Below, piece by piece: positions 11,912 through 23,691 of a stretch of 64,000 nucleotides of DNA (within the stretch, counting starts at the first letter, position 1; every line of letters begins with the position of its first letter). This stretch comes from Spongilla lacustris. Lineage: Eukaryota; Porifera; Demospongiae; Spongillida; Spongillidae. The translations under genes and the position numbers were made by a program. The stretch spans positions 3,960,257 through 4,024,256 of the forward strand of contig OX442419.1 of the NCBI GenBank assembly GCA_949361645.1, written 5' to 3'. The notes under the pieces are model-generated. The model worked only from the letters and a program-made list of their open reading frames with translations, was not told where the DNA came from and did not search any database.

Positions 11912-12703
11912 ATGGAAATGAAGAACAGTTCGCTTTACCGGATTTTCGCCTTGTCCTTGATCTTTGTGACCGCGAACAAGCTTTATGCAAAGGCAGATGA
12001 GATATGCGAAATTGGTCAGTATATATTCATTATTCAGTTACTGAAATATATAAGACACAGCGCTGATATAATTATGCATTGTAAGTATGAGTTGACATGC
12101 AACTTAGATGGAATTCATTATGCATGTATATAATTTGTACGGCTGGATGGTCTTCACTGATTTCTCCACGCAGCTTACAGTCGATGCAAAGCTGAAAACA
12201 AGGCACTTCTGCCTGCTAATCCAGTATTGGTTAGTGGCAATCAAATAGCTTCAATCTCTGGAACTACTGGAAACTACAGGCTTTCCTTTGAAATAGTATT
12301 GGCTGGTACCGTTGGGGGGTGGGGCAGCATTGTGCATTTTACTAATGACGGTAACTGCTGCAATTTTGGAAATCGTTCTCCTGGTATTTGGTTTTGGCCG
12401 GGTACTACTCAACTGTTTGTCAGAATAGGCGATTCTACTGATGGAAACTGGGGTATTGAAACAACATGTGCACTACTTCTCAATACCCGTACCAATGTTA
12501 CGCTCGAGTGCAAAGGAGCGGATGTGAAGCTGACTGTGGGAACGACAATAGATACTGCTAAGCAACCAACCCGTCGTTTCTCAGGTGGCGTTCTCAATGT
12601 CTATGCTGGTGATCCTTGGCACACGGCTGCAAACGCTGCAGTATATAATCTAGACTACCAGATCTTGCCTGCAGACGGACTTAATGCCGGTAAGTGGCGG
12701 TAA
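11912..12703 (+). CDS. Secreted beta-sandwich (lectin/LamG-like) protein, two exons
   Basis: Exon 1 (11,912-12,014) encodes MEMKNSS followed by a hydrophobic run (YRIFALSLIFVTANKLYA) typical of a cleaved signal peptide. A GT-AG intron of 159 bp follows, and exon 2 runs 12,174-12,689 or to the stop at 12,701. The mature part, about 180 aa, is rich in beta-strand patterns with GNCCNFGNRSPGIWFWPGT, VRIGDSTDGNWG, LNTRTNVTLECKG and LNVYAGDPWH. This resembles concanavalin-like/LamG folds, where such motifs form the carbohydrate or ligand face. The exact family was not recognised. The 3' end is ambiguous: GTAAGT at 12,690 is a good splice donor, but reading on gives a stop after GKWR. A paralogue lies inverted at 58,684-59,401. 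Cell-surface or matrix binding is an inference. Confidence 0.7.
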
Positions 12704-12934
12704 TGGCCATAATGTGGGTGATAACACAATAATTAAGTAATTCCTGCTATAAACATTCCCTTAATTCCCGCTATAGGATGACGAGGTGGATCTACAGGAG
12801 AACATGGGCAAATGAACAACAGCACCTGCATTTTTTTTTTTTCTTCATACCTACACATGTAATACTGATGATGCACTGACGCTCACGCATGCAGCATATT
12901 GAATACAATTTAATCAATGGTGATTTACATGTAG

Positions 12935-13085
12935 GTCGATCCGGCCAGTCACGCGAAAATTGGTCAGGGTATAGCCTAAATTTGTCCAGGCGGACCATTA
13001 TTAGTCGCCAAAATTGATCCGATCAGGACTACTTTTGGTTGCCAAAATTGGTCTGGGTCGCAAAAGTGGTCCGGGTATATATCAA
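12935..13085. repeat. Solo TIR-like block with AAATTGGTC/GACCAATTTT repeats
   Basis: The stretch begins GTCACGCGAAAATTGGTC and continues with spaced copies of (C/G)AAAATTG(G/A)TC and GGTC, ending GTGGTCCGGG. It resembles the 140-bp TIR of the element at 35,766-36,963 (TGTCACGCAAAAATTG). An inverted counterpart is at 58,318-58,430, downstream of the paralogous gene, so it belonged to the duplicated block. Confidence 0.55.
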
Positions 13086-13612
13086 ATTGCAGGAAACCGT
13101 TCCTTGCTTTCTGACGTTTGTGTAGGACCCATTTATATTTATAATTATAATGTAATTATATAGCCGTGCAAGCATAATTATGGGACAGTGTCCAGCAAAA
13201 TCGGGCTTGAGGGGTTATAATTTTATCACTATAAAAATTGCATGTTGTACTAAACAACACATCTTCGCGACGGTACTACGTTTTCCCAGAGATAGTATCT
13301 CTATACTATCTCTGGTTTTCCTTTCAAATATCGTACACTTGTTCCCACACCATTTCTCTGTGTGAAAATCGATTTTTGTGATCTACACATTTTCCGTGCC
13401 GTGGAAACAACAATCGTTAACCCCGCGGGTTAGAATTCCTCATTTCTCCACGTACGAGTGTTGAAAACGCGTCATGTACGATCATGGCCGAACATCTGGA
13501 AAAGAGCCAGCCCCGGGTGTACCTAACTATTTGGAAACCTGTCGGCACATAGCACGTTTGATTAACGCACATATGTACTATACATGTACTGCTGAGATTT
13601 ATCGTACCGTGC
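13086..13612. other. No gene seen
   Basis: The only structure noted is a short hairpin near 13,287-13,312 (AGATAGTAT...ATACTATCT). No coding potential is recognised. Confidence 0.5.
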
Positions 13613-13996
13613 CAGGTCCCCAGACTAAGTGTTGATTACATCAACAATATTGCTTTTTAGCGATTTAATAACCCGTAAATTAGTAAGGCTTTGTACAGGC
13701 GGGAAAAGCAAAGGTCATATAAAAAGGGCTAATCGATTATCATTTCCTACCGATTTTTGCATATGAAGGAAACGAACATTGACTAATCGCGACTTTGAAA
13801 AACAGAATAGGTTTCTTCGACTAAAGGAAATCGGTAACCTGCTATTCTACTAAATGCATAGTCGACCGAATAGGTAATCGCCTGTAAAACCTGAAAATCG
13901 GTTACACACCTTAAGCTTACTTACTAACAGGTTAATAAATCGGTAGAAAGAACCTTTGTTTATGTAATCAACGCTTAGACTTAGTCTGGGGACCTG
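13613..13996. mobile_element. Foldback MITE with CAGGTCCCCAGACTAAG termini
   Basis: The left end CAGGTCCCCAGACTAAGTG and right end, inverted, CAGGTCCCCAGACTAAGTCT form the terminal repeats, followed on both sides by GTTGATTACAT. The inside holds inverted blocks around AATCGGTTAC and TCGACTAAAG. Related internal sequence occurs in the hAT-like element at 59,748-60,673. No clear target duplication was found. Confidence 0.65.
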
Positions 13997-14459
13997 ACTA
14001 ATTCTTTGGCCCGCGTGACCTACCGGGTGTAATTTATTGGTAGATTTATCACATCCATCCCGGCCGGCGTCCGCCCAACGAAACTCCAAAACGTCACAGC
14101 CTCCGCGAGGGGAGAAAGGACACAGCCTTTGAACTCTTCATTTTACAAAACCAGGGAGATCAGTGACATGTTTGGGAGGCTAAATATCAAATTGGTGAGA
14201 GCCATAGCAAGGGCCATACTGGCCAGGAATGTGGTCCCTACTTATTGTAATCAAATTTTAGTTTAGTGCATGGTGTCAAATAACAATTTTGTGTAACTAG
14301 TAATGATATTGGCATTTTTATAATTTTTATATTTTTATATTAGATATATTTTGTTTACTATTGTGCAACAGACAATATAGCAAGCAAGTAACAGAAAACT
14401 GTTCAAATGGGCTCAATCCTACTTAGGATGGCCAATGCTACTGATCGCACAAGATAGGT
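13997..14459. other. No gene seen
   Basis: AT-rich towards 14,300-14,350. No recognisable feature. Confidence 0.5.
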
Positions 14460-14574
14460 GTTTAGTCTGCCATATATATATATATAGGTCGTGTGTGATG
14501 ACAGACTTTTCCTTGGAGCAGATGATTGCCAGCCATGATTAAATTAATGACAGAAAATGAATAATACATAGAAT

Positions 14575-15930
14575 AATTAATGTATTTCACTGTCCTCAAA
14601 AACAAGGCAATCTTCACTAGCGAAGGTGCCCAGGACTGTGACAGCATTACCTCGCTCTACAGCTAAAACAAGGCATTGAAGTAGATATGAAAAGGACTAC
14701 ACTTCTTCCTGGCACCTTACGAACATGACAAGCAAGATCCTCTAGGAACTCCAAAGTCTGTTTTCCAAACACACACAATGTTTCAATGACAGCTGGAGCA
14801 AACAGATACATATTGGGGTCCATATCTGAGTATTTGTCGGATTTCCTTCTCTCAGCTTTTCAGCCACTGCCCATGCCTCCTGTGATGCAACTCTGCAGAA
14901 GGTGCATAGGTGTTGCATCCCATACAAGATGTTTTCTACATTTCCATGGAACCAAGGTAGGCCTCTTACCATCAAAACAAGTGATTCCATTGGGTTCAAA
15001 TAGTGATGGAATCCGAGACGCCCTTAAAGCTCTGTGAATGATATCATTCAAACAACTATGATGGTGCTAACGATGGACACAACTAAGGCCATGGGTGGCA
15101 AAGGTGGTGACCTCAGAACCACAGTGATGGCAACAATGTGGTTTACAAAATGCCAAGCCAAGACAATCTGAAAGGTGGAGTCATCCATTCGGAGACCCAA
15201 TAAAGACAATGACAGTGCATTAAGCCAAATGTTGCTAGAAGGTGACTTTTTGATGTCTCATTTGTTGCTGAGTTCAATAAAGACTTCTTTGATGGCTAGG
15301 ATTGTTGGTATGTTCCATGACGTTTGGTGATAGGAAGTAATACCTTCTGGAGAAGATTGGTTACAGCTGTTGATCCATAAGGCAAGAGCTTCCCAAAAAC
15401 TGGGTAAATCAATATCACTGAACTGTCAAGGAAGAATTTGGTGGACTAGAGTGGAGGAGGCAGCAGCTGTAGCCAAGAAGGCAGAAGGTGCCAGCTGCAA
15501 AGCACTACTAATTCCAGGACCACCATGCCTTACCGAAGGAACAGCTGGAGTCCACACAGAATGATCATGGGAGAGGTAAGGTATTTCACATAATTCTTTT
15601 GAGAACAGCATCGTATTGGTGAAGTTGTGGTGATACAAAGCATGATGCAGTGCGAATACAGTACAGTAGCTTTGGAAGGGCATTGGTTAGGCATCATGTG
15701 TTGATAGTAGTGTCAATCTCTAGCTCAGTGTGTACTGATGAAATACCAGGCACCGACATCACCTAATGGTGAACCCAGTAGAGTGGCCATAAATAGTTTT
15801 ACAATTCTTGAACAAGGGGGGTTAAGTTTTAGGCCAACGTCTTTGGCTCCTTGCTTAAACATGTCTAGACCATTGGAAATATCCTCCACATCTCCACCCA
15901 AGCTGATATCATCAAGCTAGGACATTCTTA
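14575..15930 (-). pseudogene. Decayed non-LTR reverse transcriptase, C-terminal half (copy A)
   Basis: Fragments in shifting minus-strand frames follow the order of one protein. Near 15,910-15,780 is a YxDD-like LDDISLGGDVEDI followed by GLKLNP. At 15,230-15,160 comes WLNALSLSLLGLRMDD. At 15,060-14,870 is a block with ALRASRIPSLFEPNG, DGKRP and LVWDATP. At 14,830-14,740 are YLFAPAVIETLCVFG and FLEDL, and at 14,655-14,580 RGNAVTVLGTF, then a stop. These are the landmarks of retroelement RT proteins whose C-terminal part is common in sponge and other invertebrate genomes (from memory). Many stops and frame changes show it is long dead. The 5' part is missing. Confidence 0.7.
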
Positions 15931-17099
15931 ACTCTGAACTTAGAGTCAGTATTAATGTTATTATTACAATCATACATACACCATGCACTTATCATATACC
16001 ATGCAAGTAATCTAACTGCTCATACTCGAATAGACATAAATTACTATTTATTTTGCTACTTTTATTTACACTAATATCATACATGCACATGTATAACAAA
16101 TACACCCAAAATGACCATATTGTGTCAATGTCAGCAGTAACTTGCAATGATCTTGCAAGGATAGCCCTAGCATTTGTTCACACCAGTATGATGCTGAGCC
16201 TGCCCTATAGATCTCCTAAAACTTGGGATTTACTGGAGAATGGCTTCTTGCATGGCTATGTAGGAGAAAGTGTTGCATGCCTCTTCACCCAAGGCTCCAT
16301 AGGTTTTAACTACTAGTGGAATGCACTACCAACCAATACCTTAGCACATTGTGTCATTGTTTTAATGTTTACATGATTCTGCAGCATTCCCACTTTGGAA
16401 ACAATTTTGGGACTTAGCGGTGAAGTTACTGTGATGTCAAAAGCAGCAGTATCTTTAATTCTCCAGCTGGACACTAGAATATCTGGAGGCCAGATTCTGA
16501 GTTTAATACTGCCTAAATGACATCCTGCCATAAGGCAAGCATGTAATGAAGCATGCACTTGCATTGCGAAGGCAATTGTGTCCGTTTGTAATACCGATCG
16601 CTTCCATGTTGGCATAGAGTCTAGTGCTTTTTTTGGCCACCATCTTCATGGTGAGAGGATACCAAAAAGCAATCTTGCCCTATGAGCGCATGACATGGAA
16701 TCAAATAACTGTGAAAAAGAGAAGGTCTCCAGCTTGTCAGAGAGGCTGTGTCATGTGAATTTTATTGTGCAAGCAGGATTCAATGGATATGATGTCAGAG
16801 GAGATGACAGACAGATTGAATGAGTCAATTGATGTGTGTAATCTGGGGTGCCACATTCATAGTTGCACAGAGATGAAATATATGCAGCTGTCAAGTGATG
16901 TGAAAGTAATTGGAAACCTAGGTCTCCCCTGTGTGGGCTTATTTGAAATTGGATTCATGCAGTACACTCAGAGAAGCATTTATTTTTGATTGACACAGAA
17001 AGGTGCTGGAGTAGGAACTGGTAGGATTGTGAGTCTCCAGTGGTTTGATGCAGACAATGGCCAAGGTCCTTAAGAAATTGTTTCAGCACCAAACTATTG

Positions 17100-17280
17100 T
17101 TATTATTTTATTAGATCTGACATGGATACACAAATCAGCATCAATCCACAGTATTGCCTATCTCACACATACAGCACACATAATACACACTATCTACAAC
17201 AATAACATGCAGTGTTTACAGAGAGCAGGACAGCTACAGGGTGGCTCGAGAATTTGCTCTCACAAGGGCCAAATTAATGC
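17100..17280. repeat. Dispersed direct repeat, first copy
   Basis: This matches 18,665-18,835 with shared blocks AATCCACA, TACACATAATACACACT and GGCTCGAGA.TTTGCTCTCAC. It may be part of the decayed retroelement or an older short element. Confidence 0.5.
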
Positions 17281-18664
17281 AATAGTTACAATCTCATAAT
17301 AAATATATATGTGCACACACAAGCATATAGTATAGATTATATATAGTCAAACTATTTATAACACCCTACAATTATATACGTCATAAAAGGTTGTTGGTGG
17401 GACACATCTGGCCAAAACAGCCCTGGCATTCTGCCTCATGAGGTCACAGCTGAGCAACTGTAAATGCCTAATATAAAAGGTGAACATAGCTGAGTTACTA
17501 CTATTTTAGAACTGAAGCACATTGATAGCTTCATTGACCCATTCATCCTCTAAGGGCACATGCCCCATAATTTCTTGAGAACTTGGCCTCCTCCTATCGC
17601 AGCAGGTTTGAGCCACTTCTGGCAATTAATAGCAGCCAGAGATTGATTACCTTTCGGTCAAATGGGGGTGGGAGAGGGGCCAATTTGACACTAGAATGTT
17701 CTGCAGGTCTAGATGTCCCCATGCAAGCATTTATGTTGTGGTGACAAAGTGGGCATGAATGAAGTGCCATCAGGCGTAAAAGGAAAGCCAAGCCACCATT
17801 TTAGAATCACGTGCGCTTCATCAGGCATCAATACAAAACCTAACTCTCTTTAAGCCATGCATGGGCTTGAGGTGCAGAAATAGCCTGCAATCTGGCCTTT
17901 TTTCTCAGTTGGTGGCATCTGAAAATAGCCGGGGAATATTTAAGTCAGCTTCTTCAATAATATGTCAGTGCTGGCAAGGTGGAACATCTAGTACACTTTG
18001 AAATGAGATGGCATCTGGCTGACTGACCATGGCATTGTAAGCAGCAGGAAGGTGCTCCTTTGAAGTCACAGTGTAATTATCTGAATTAAGGCACTGACAT
18101 GGTTAGAGATGGGATGTATATGCAGCAGGAGCGTGGCAACGAACGCAGACCAAGACCACCATGGCTCAGGTTAAGTGTGGCCTGCTTGGCTGCTGGAAGT
18201 GTTAGCTCAGTTGCTGCTGGTAATTCAAAGCTGTGAAGAACATCATTGTCAAATTGACTAAACACTGACTCAGATAGGAGGTGTTGACCATCCGAAACTT
18301 AGCACTTGATCTCAGGATGATGACAGCAACTTGAGGGTTGCACATTTGGGGTATAGAAGTGACAATAGATGAAATGCATCATTTCTTTTGGACTCAAATG
18401 TATTGATAGTGTCTCAGCACTCCTAATGGTGGCACCTAGTAATATGAAGACAAGCTGAGCATGGAATATCACAAGAGAACGGGGAGATTACTTGGGTACT
18501 GAATAATGGAAAATTGATGTGGTGAGCAAATGGATGTGTCATTGTTGCACGGCTGGCAAAATATCTAGAGCTCTGGATAGTGCAGCCCCATCCTCCAGAT
18601 ATCAGCAGTTCAGCAACATTGTATTGTGATATTACATGTATTTACATATATATATATATATATA

Positions 18665-18835
18665 TATTATTATTTTTGGATGCATAATTAAATCAACATA
18701 AATCCACAATATCACCCATCTCACACCTACTGTACACATAATACACACTCTACCTAAGGTTCAACACTAAAATGCAGAGCAGAACAGCAAGGCTCGAGAG
18801 TTTGCTCTCACAAAGACCAAACTGACTTAGGATGG
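18665..18835. repeat. Dispersed direct repeat, second copy
   Basis: Partner of 17,100-17,280 in the same orientation. It is preceded by a TA run at about 18,648-18,667. Confidence 0.5.
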
Positions 18836-19093
18836 CCCTGCCTCATGGACAAATGAGTGACAAGTCAGGAAAGTGCTTGAGTACCACAACATCCATATGT
18901 CTCCACCACAAGTGGGATACAAACCCAACCAGTTCCCTGCACCTTTCTATTGTCATTAACACTACACCAAACACAAAATTAAGCAGTTAGGAAAGTGGGA
19001 GCTCACTAGCCAGGATGGCTCTGGCAATGGGCCATATTCATTCACCCACAACTCTTATAATTAGCCATGCACCACTGATGACTTGCATTGCGA

Positions 19094-19131
19094 GGGGGGG
19101 GGGGGGGGGGGGGGGGGGGGGAGACTACATG
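19094..19131. repeat. Poly-G tract, 38 G
   Basis: An uninterrupted G run on the plus strand, the longest in the window. It may form a quadruplex and is prone to length error in sequencing. Confidence 0.95.
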
Positions 19132-19726
19132 GTGAATGGTCAGATGAGATGCCAGTATCCTGGGCCTCTTTAATTTGCCCAATTACCATATGTCTCCCCT
19201 GTCATTGGAATGCAGGACCAACCTAACTCCTAGCATTTGGGTCCATTTGAGTGTAGCATACAGGCCTCTGCTGCAAGGACAGCTGCACCAGCTTGTAGAC
19301 ATGACTAACCTATGATGGCTGGGCAGAGGGGTATAATGTCCAGTGCAGCTGGTTTTGCCAGCTGATTAAGGTCTCTAGTAAGGCCATGGCCTGTCTCTAA
19401 ATTAACACTCAGAATATTGATATAATTTTATTCCTATGGCTTATAAATATAATATACCTAACTATGCAGCACGTGTTATTTTAAATTGGCAAAATTGGAG
19501 AGTACGACAATGACTCAGCCTGGGCTCAAATCACGAATGATTGTATCAGTACATGTAGTTATATTACATGTACATGTACATGGAACCGGAAGGTGCAAGA
19601 AGGATCCTGTTTTATCGATCACATCACGAGACTTTGGGCTGAGCAATATACTAATCTAATTAACTCCTTTCCTTTGGAATGCTCATCATAGTTGTCACTT
19701 GAAATGCCACACAGGTGACACCAAAA
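19132..19726. other. 5' flank of the seven-helix receptor gene
   Basis: No ORF is recognised. A palindromic TACATGTACATGTACATG lies near 19,565-19,580. No clear TATA box was found in the last 100 bp. Confidence 0.4.
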
Positions 19727-20821
19727 ATGGCCGGCAACTCCCAGCCCAACTGTAGCGTGTCGGACATCGAGCTCAAGCTAACCGCCTTATTCGTCCTTAG
19801 TTCGACGGGAGGGGCAGCCGCCCTAGTATGCCTGCTAGCCGCCGTGTTGGTCATCGTCGCGAGGCTGCACAAGCTCTTCGCCTACCGCCTTGCCCTCTAC
19901 CACGTGCTTATCGGACTGGTGAGTGGGACTGTCTGTGCGTGCGAGTTGCTCTCCGTTTTGTACTACGACGATCCGGTTTCGGTTCATATTCCATGCACTG
20001 CAATAGCTTTTTTGATGCAGTACTCCCTGTGGATGAAGTTGTGTTTCACGGGCTGGGTGACCATCCATCTCTTCTGCTCCGCCATCTGCAACCGAGACCT
20101 CAAGAAACTCGAGATCCTGTGCATTTTCGCGTCTCTATTGATACCGGCGGTGATGTCCATCGTTCCCGTGGCATCACCCTCGTCCTCGTACGGGCTAGCC
20201 GGCGCGTGGTGCTGGATTAAGAGCATGAACGAGTGTTCTTCGAATGCCCAGTCAGAGGGCGTCGCCGCGCAGCTGACGCTCTGGCACGGCCCCGCGGCGG
20301 GAATGCTGGTCCTTGTTACTGTAACCCTCCTCACTGTGGTCGTTACTCTGGCTTGCAGAATGTATGCGGAGAAGGTGGACCGGGACAGGGCCGTTCTAGT
20401 CATCAGAAGGCCGACTCACACGAGTGACCTAAATCAGTTACTGCCTCTACTTGCTTACCCGGTCACGTGGTGTCTCATGGTAATTCCTTCCTTGCTGGAA
20501 GGTGTCTACCGCGCTTACTCCATTCCCAGGTGGGGCTTCGTGTTAGCTAACGCATTCTGCACCCCCGCCTGGAGTCTGGCTGCAGGCGTAACCATGGTGA
20601 TTCATGTTCTACTTGTGCTGGGCAACAGAGCGTCAAAGACCCTCGGGGAAAGACGTGCACGGTATGGGTCCATTGATGACGACAAGGACTTTGGGAGCAG
20701 TGCTGCATATTACAGTACGGAGTCAGTGAATTGGAGCAGCTCGTTTCGGTCCTCCACCTCTTGCGAGCTAGCCAATAGGAATACAGGTACTTGTTACCCA
20801 GGACATCAGCAAATTTTGTAA
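19727..20821 (+). CDS. Seven-helix receptor, cAMP-receptor/GPR157-like, intronless
   Basis: A single 364-aa ORF from an ATG with a good context (aaaATGg). The N-terminus is short, with an N-C-S glycosylation sequon near residue 9. Hydrophobic helices follow at about 20-45 (TALFVLSSTGGAAALVCL), 55-80, 92-115, 130-150, 195-220, 245-265 and 275-300. The motif GAWCWI before the second extracellular loop is the signature I know from Dictyostelium cAMP receptors and the related GPR157-type receptors. The loop after helix 5 carries KVDRDRAVLVIRR, and the ~65-aa tail is Ser/Tyr-rich and probably phosphorylated. The expected role is a plasma-membrane G-protein-coupled receptor; the ligand is unknown. 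Base composition is more GC-rich than its surroundings, which fits coding selection. The lack of introns could reflect a retrocopy or a compact gene. Confidence 0.8.
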   Translation: MAGNSQPNCSVSDIELKLTALFVLSSTGGAAALVCLLAAVLVIVARLHKLFAYRLALYHVLIGLVSGTVCACELLSVLYYDDPVSVHIPCTAIAFLMQYSLWMKLCFTGWVTIHLFCSAICNRDLKKLEILCIFASLLIPAVMSIVPVASPSSSYGLAGAWCWIKSMNECSSNAQSEGVAAQLTLWHGPAAGMLVLVTVTLLTVVVTLACRMYAEKVDRDRAVLVIRRPTHTSDLNQLLPLLAYPVTWCLMVIPSLLEGVYRAYSIPRWGFVLANAFCTPAWSLAAGVTMVIHVLLVLGNRASKTLGERRARYGSIDDDKDFGSSAAYYSTESVNWSSSFRSSTSCELANRNTGTCYPGHQQIL

Positions 20822-21329
20822 CTAGAGTCAATTGAGGTGTTTAATTGACGCAGCGCGCAGGTGAAACATCAGGCAGATATTAAATACATAGTCACGTGGT
20901 AAGGAATAAATAATACGTTTCCTATAATTCCATGCATTAATGCTACCCTTATTAATTCGACACAGCACTTTTTAGTCCGCTTCCATTTTCAGCGCAGTTT
21001 TTTCTACCCACTATACATTAACACAACTCCGTAGACGTAGAATTCAGCTGTGATAATGTGGGAAGTGGGAACCCGACACGTGTGGCTAAACACGTCACTT
21101 TTTATCTATACTGTTAATTATTATCCATCTCAACATCTGGCCGCCATGGCCTTTCACACATCATTTCGTCATTAATTTGCATGGTTCCACCCTCACATTG
21201 TTGGCATAGTCTCGTACCCAGACCCTAAAATGTATGGATTCCATCATGACTTGACCGCACTTATATTCATATATTAACGTTTACCGGTTACGGCGGACTC
21301 GATTTCTAGCTGATCCCATGTACGTACAT
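20822..21329. other. 3' flank of the receptor gene; no gene seen
   Basis: Contains AATAAATAATA at about 20,905, a possible polyadenylation region. Nothing else is recognised. Confidence 0.4.
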
Positions 21330-21413
21330 AACGTACTGATGCTAACGTGAGTGAATCTGGGAACAAGACTATGTTTGTCCATAAGCCTATAAAAGCTTTG
21401 TAATGTTCATGTG
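21330..21413. repeat. Direct repeat flanking a MITE, copy 1
   Basis: The sequence GATGCTAACGTGAGTG..AATCTGGGAACAAGACTATGTTT..CCATAAGCCTAT.AAAGCTTT recurs at about 22,710-22,795. The hAT-like element inserted at the downstream edge of this copy. Confidence 0.7.
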
Positions 21414-22443
21414 CAGGGTTGCCGAAGACCAGTCCGGCATGACAGGTCGGCCTGCCAGGCCGGACATTTAGCTTGGCCTGGCAGGCCGGACCGTGACCTG
21501 ACAGGCCGGCAGGCCGGGATCCACCCACTTATTATAATAAATTATTAATTCATTTCGCGATGTCTATAGCTATATATGGGACAGTTTCCGAGATAACTTT
21601 CTATGTTTTATAACATTATAAAATAATCGTGTTATAACATTTAATTGAATTGCTGTATCTGCCGAACAATAAAGGCTATCGACTTCCTAGTTCCTATTTT
21701 CAACACTTCATACTACACCATTGTCCTATGGTAAAATACATTTTTGTGTCTTGCACTTGCTCAGTATCATCGTTGAAAGGTTCGATACCCCACCAGGTTC
21801 AAACCCAACATAACTTCTGTAGGAGTAATCAAATCGCTTCAAATTCGGTTTGTAGGTATAGAGAGGTCCTATATGGCTATATCGGCTATATATCGACCGT
21901 TACGGAGATATAGTTGAACAAACTATACGTGCACTTTTTCCCGCTCGATACGCGGCAATGATATAATCACCAGCTCCCATACTTTGAGCGGGACGCGATT
22001 TGCCCAAATCATCGGCGCGAATCGAGCGGGAAAATGTGCACGTACGGTTTGTTCCACTGTATCTCCGTAATAGGACCTCTCTACTTACAACCGAATTTGA
22101 AGCGATTTGATTACTCCTACAGATACAGAAACTGAGTCTGAGATACATATAACATGCAGTGATGCAAACAGCGCGCTTGCTATCTAAATACTTGTAATTA
22201 ACCATGCATTGTGCTTCAGCATGACACATGCCTCCAAACATTGAGGGAGAAGGTTCCATCTCTGGCGCTGTTGAATCAGCTTAGCTCGCGAAAACACCCG
22301 CTCGGATAAAGCTGAAGAAGTATGAATTTTTAATAAATTGTTTAATAACATCAATTTATCCGACCTGAGGCCGGCCTGGCAGGCCGGGGCTGTCAGGCCG
22401 GCCAGTCACAGGCCGGACCCCGGCCTGACTTTCGGCAACCCTG
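21414..22443. mobile_element. hAT-like MITE, 1,030 bp, TSD TTCATGTG
   Basis: The left end CAGGGTTGCCGAAGACCAG and right end ...CGGCAACCCTG are inverted, and TTCATGTG is duplicated at 21,406-21,413 and 22,444-22,451. CAGGGTTGCC termini with 8-bp duplications are typical of hAT elements. The subterminal regions are packed with GGCCTGCCAGGCCGG-like palindromes. There is no transposase. A nested foldback lies at 21,820-22,123. A sibling is at 40,000-41,375. Confidence 0.9.
21820..22123. mobile_element. Nested foldback element
   Basis: The ends TAGGAGTAATCAAATCGCTT and, inverted, the same, enclose mirrored arms of about 140 bp with GAGAGGTCCTAT and CGCTCGAT...ATCGAGCG blocks. It lies wholly inside the hAT-like MITE. 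The target duplication was not resolved. Confidence 0.7.
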
Positions 22444-22451
22444 TTCATGTG

Positions 22452-23636
22452 TACATGCACCATTATAGATACATGTATTAGGGTGTTGCATGCGGTAGAC
22501 CATTTTAATACTACGAAGGGAAAGATCGGAGCTTTGTAGACTAAGAACTATGCCCGCATGCACCTGGCGTAACACTCATGACCTCAAACCAAGGTTTTGA
22601 ATCGCCTCCTCTTATTTGCAGACTGCTTGTATCACTGAACTTTCAATTTTTCCTATTCTCGTTCCCAGACTCACTTGCGTAAACGTTATCACATGCACAT
22701 AACGATATCGATGCTAACGTGAGTGCGGAATCTGGGAACAAGACTATGTTTCTCCATAAGCCTATGAAAGCTTTTTAATTTTCATGTGTACATGCATCAT
22801 TCTGGTTGTGGTACAGTCAATTAAAACGTTCGAGAACATTTTGCACGGATTTTCCTAGCTTAGAGGTGCATATACATGCGCGTATAGTGAGTGCATATGT
22901 GTGCGTGTGTGTGTGCAGCGTGTGTGTGTGAGTGTAGAGAATATTGGATATGTATTATATAGTAAATGGGAAGTTCATTTATTTACTGACATGGTTTTAA
23001 CAAAATTAGATACAAGCATATAAGAATTAATTAAAACCTGCATGTGCATCCACAAGTAACTATTTGTAAGCACTGCTTGTGTTAATACAGCCGTTTTTTA
23101 TACACTGCATGTAGTTAGGATTATAGGGCAATATCGAATTTAATCAATATGTTACGATGCAGACCGGCCTAACTGAATTTGGCAATTAAATAGGGCATCA
23201 TTGCATTCCATGCACTCAGGCTTTATTTCCAGCCTAAATCGAAACTACTCATAGCGATAGCGGCAGTGCTACAGCCACCGCAGGCGCTCACTGCGCTCAC
23301 TGGAGTTGTGTATATGCTAATCAGCTAGCCTATATGTAGGTGCCGAAAGAAATTTTTCGAAAGCTAAACTCAGCAATTTTATGAGTACCCGAAATTGCCG
23401 AATGGAGCAAAATGAATGCTTGAAAACAATGTTTTTACCAAGCGTAAGGCATGATAGGCATCTACTTAGTAATTATTTTAAAATGTAGTTTCTCATCAGC
23501 CCGTCCGCATCGACTACTCACAACAGCATCAAAGTAAAGTGCCACAGCAAAAAGCATTTTCCAAACACAGTACAGCAATTGTAATAGCCACCATTAATAA
23601 TTATTTAACGTACGCGGCGCAAGTGAGGCTAAGCAT
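22452..23636. other. No gene recognised
   Basis: Contains the second direct-repeat copy (22,710-22,795) and a short GTGTGCG run near 22,895-22,930. No domain or long ORF is seen. Confidence 0.4.
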
Positions 23637-23691
23637 TCAATTTCGACCCCATGTATTGCATATATTAGCCGCGCCACATAAACGTTGTACG

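Larger units (their letters stand above)
16050..18850 (-). pseudogene. Decayed non-LTR reverse transcriptase, C-terminal half (copy B)
   Basis: A second minus-strand remnant of the same kind. In protein order it shows NLSHGGLGLRS near 18,160, PDAISFQSVLDVPP near 17,980, a Cys/His knuckle LHSCPLCHHN near 17,755, PPDILVSSW and AAFDITVTSPLSP near 16,490-16,420, and VVKTYGALGEEA near 16,300-16,270, with a LVRTNARAILAR-like tail in mixed frames near 16,180. The spacing between 16,700 and 17,560 is larger than expected, so other insertions are probable. All frames are interrupted. Confidence 0.6.

Noticed and set aside
19835..20831. Antisense and alternative-frame ORFs over the receptor gene
   Set aside because: They shadow a frame with seven clear hydrophobic helices and a signature motif.
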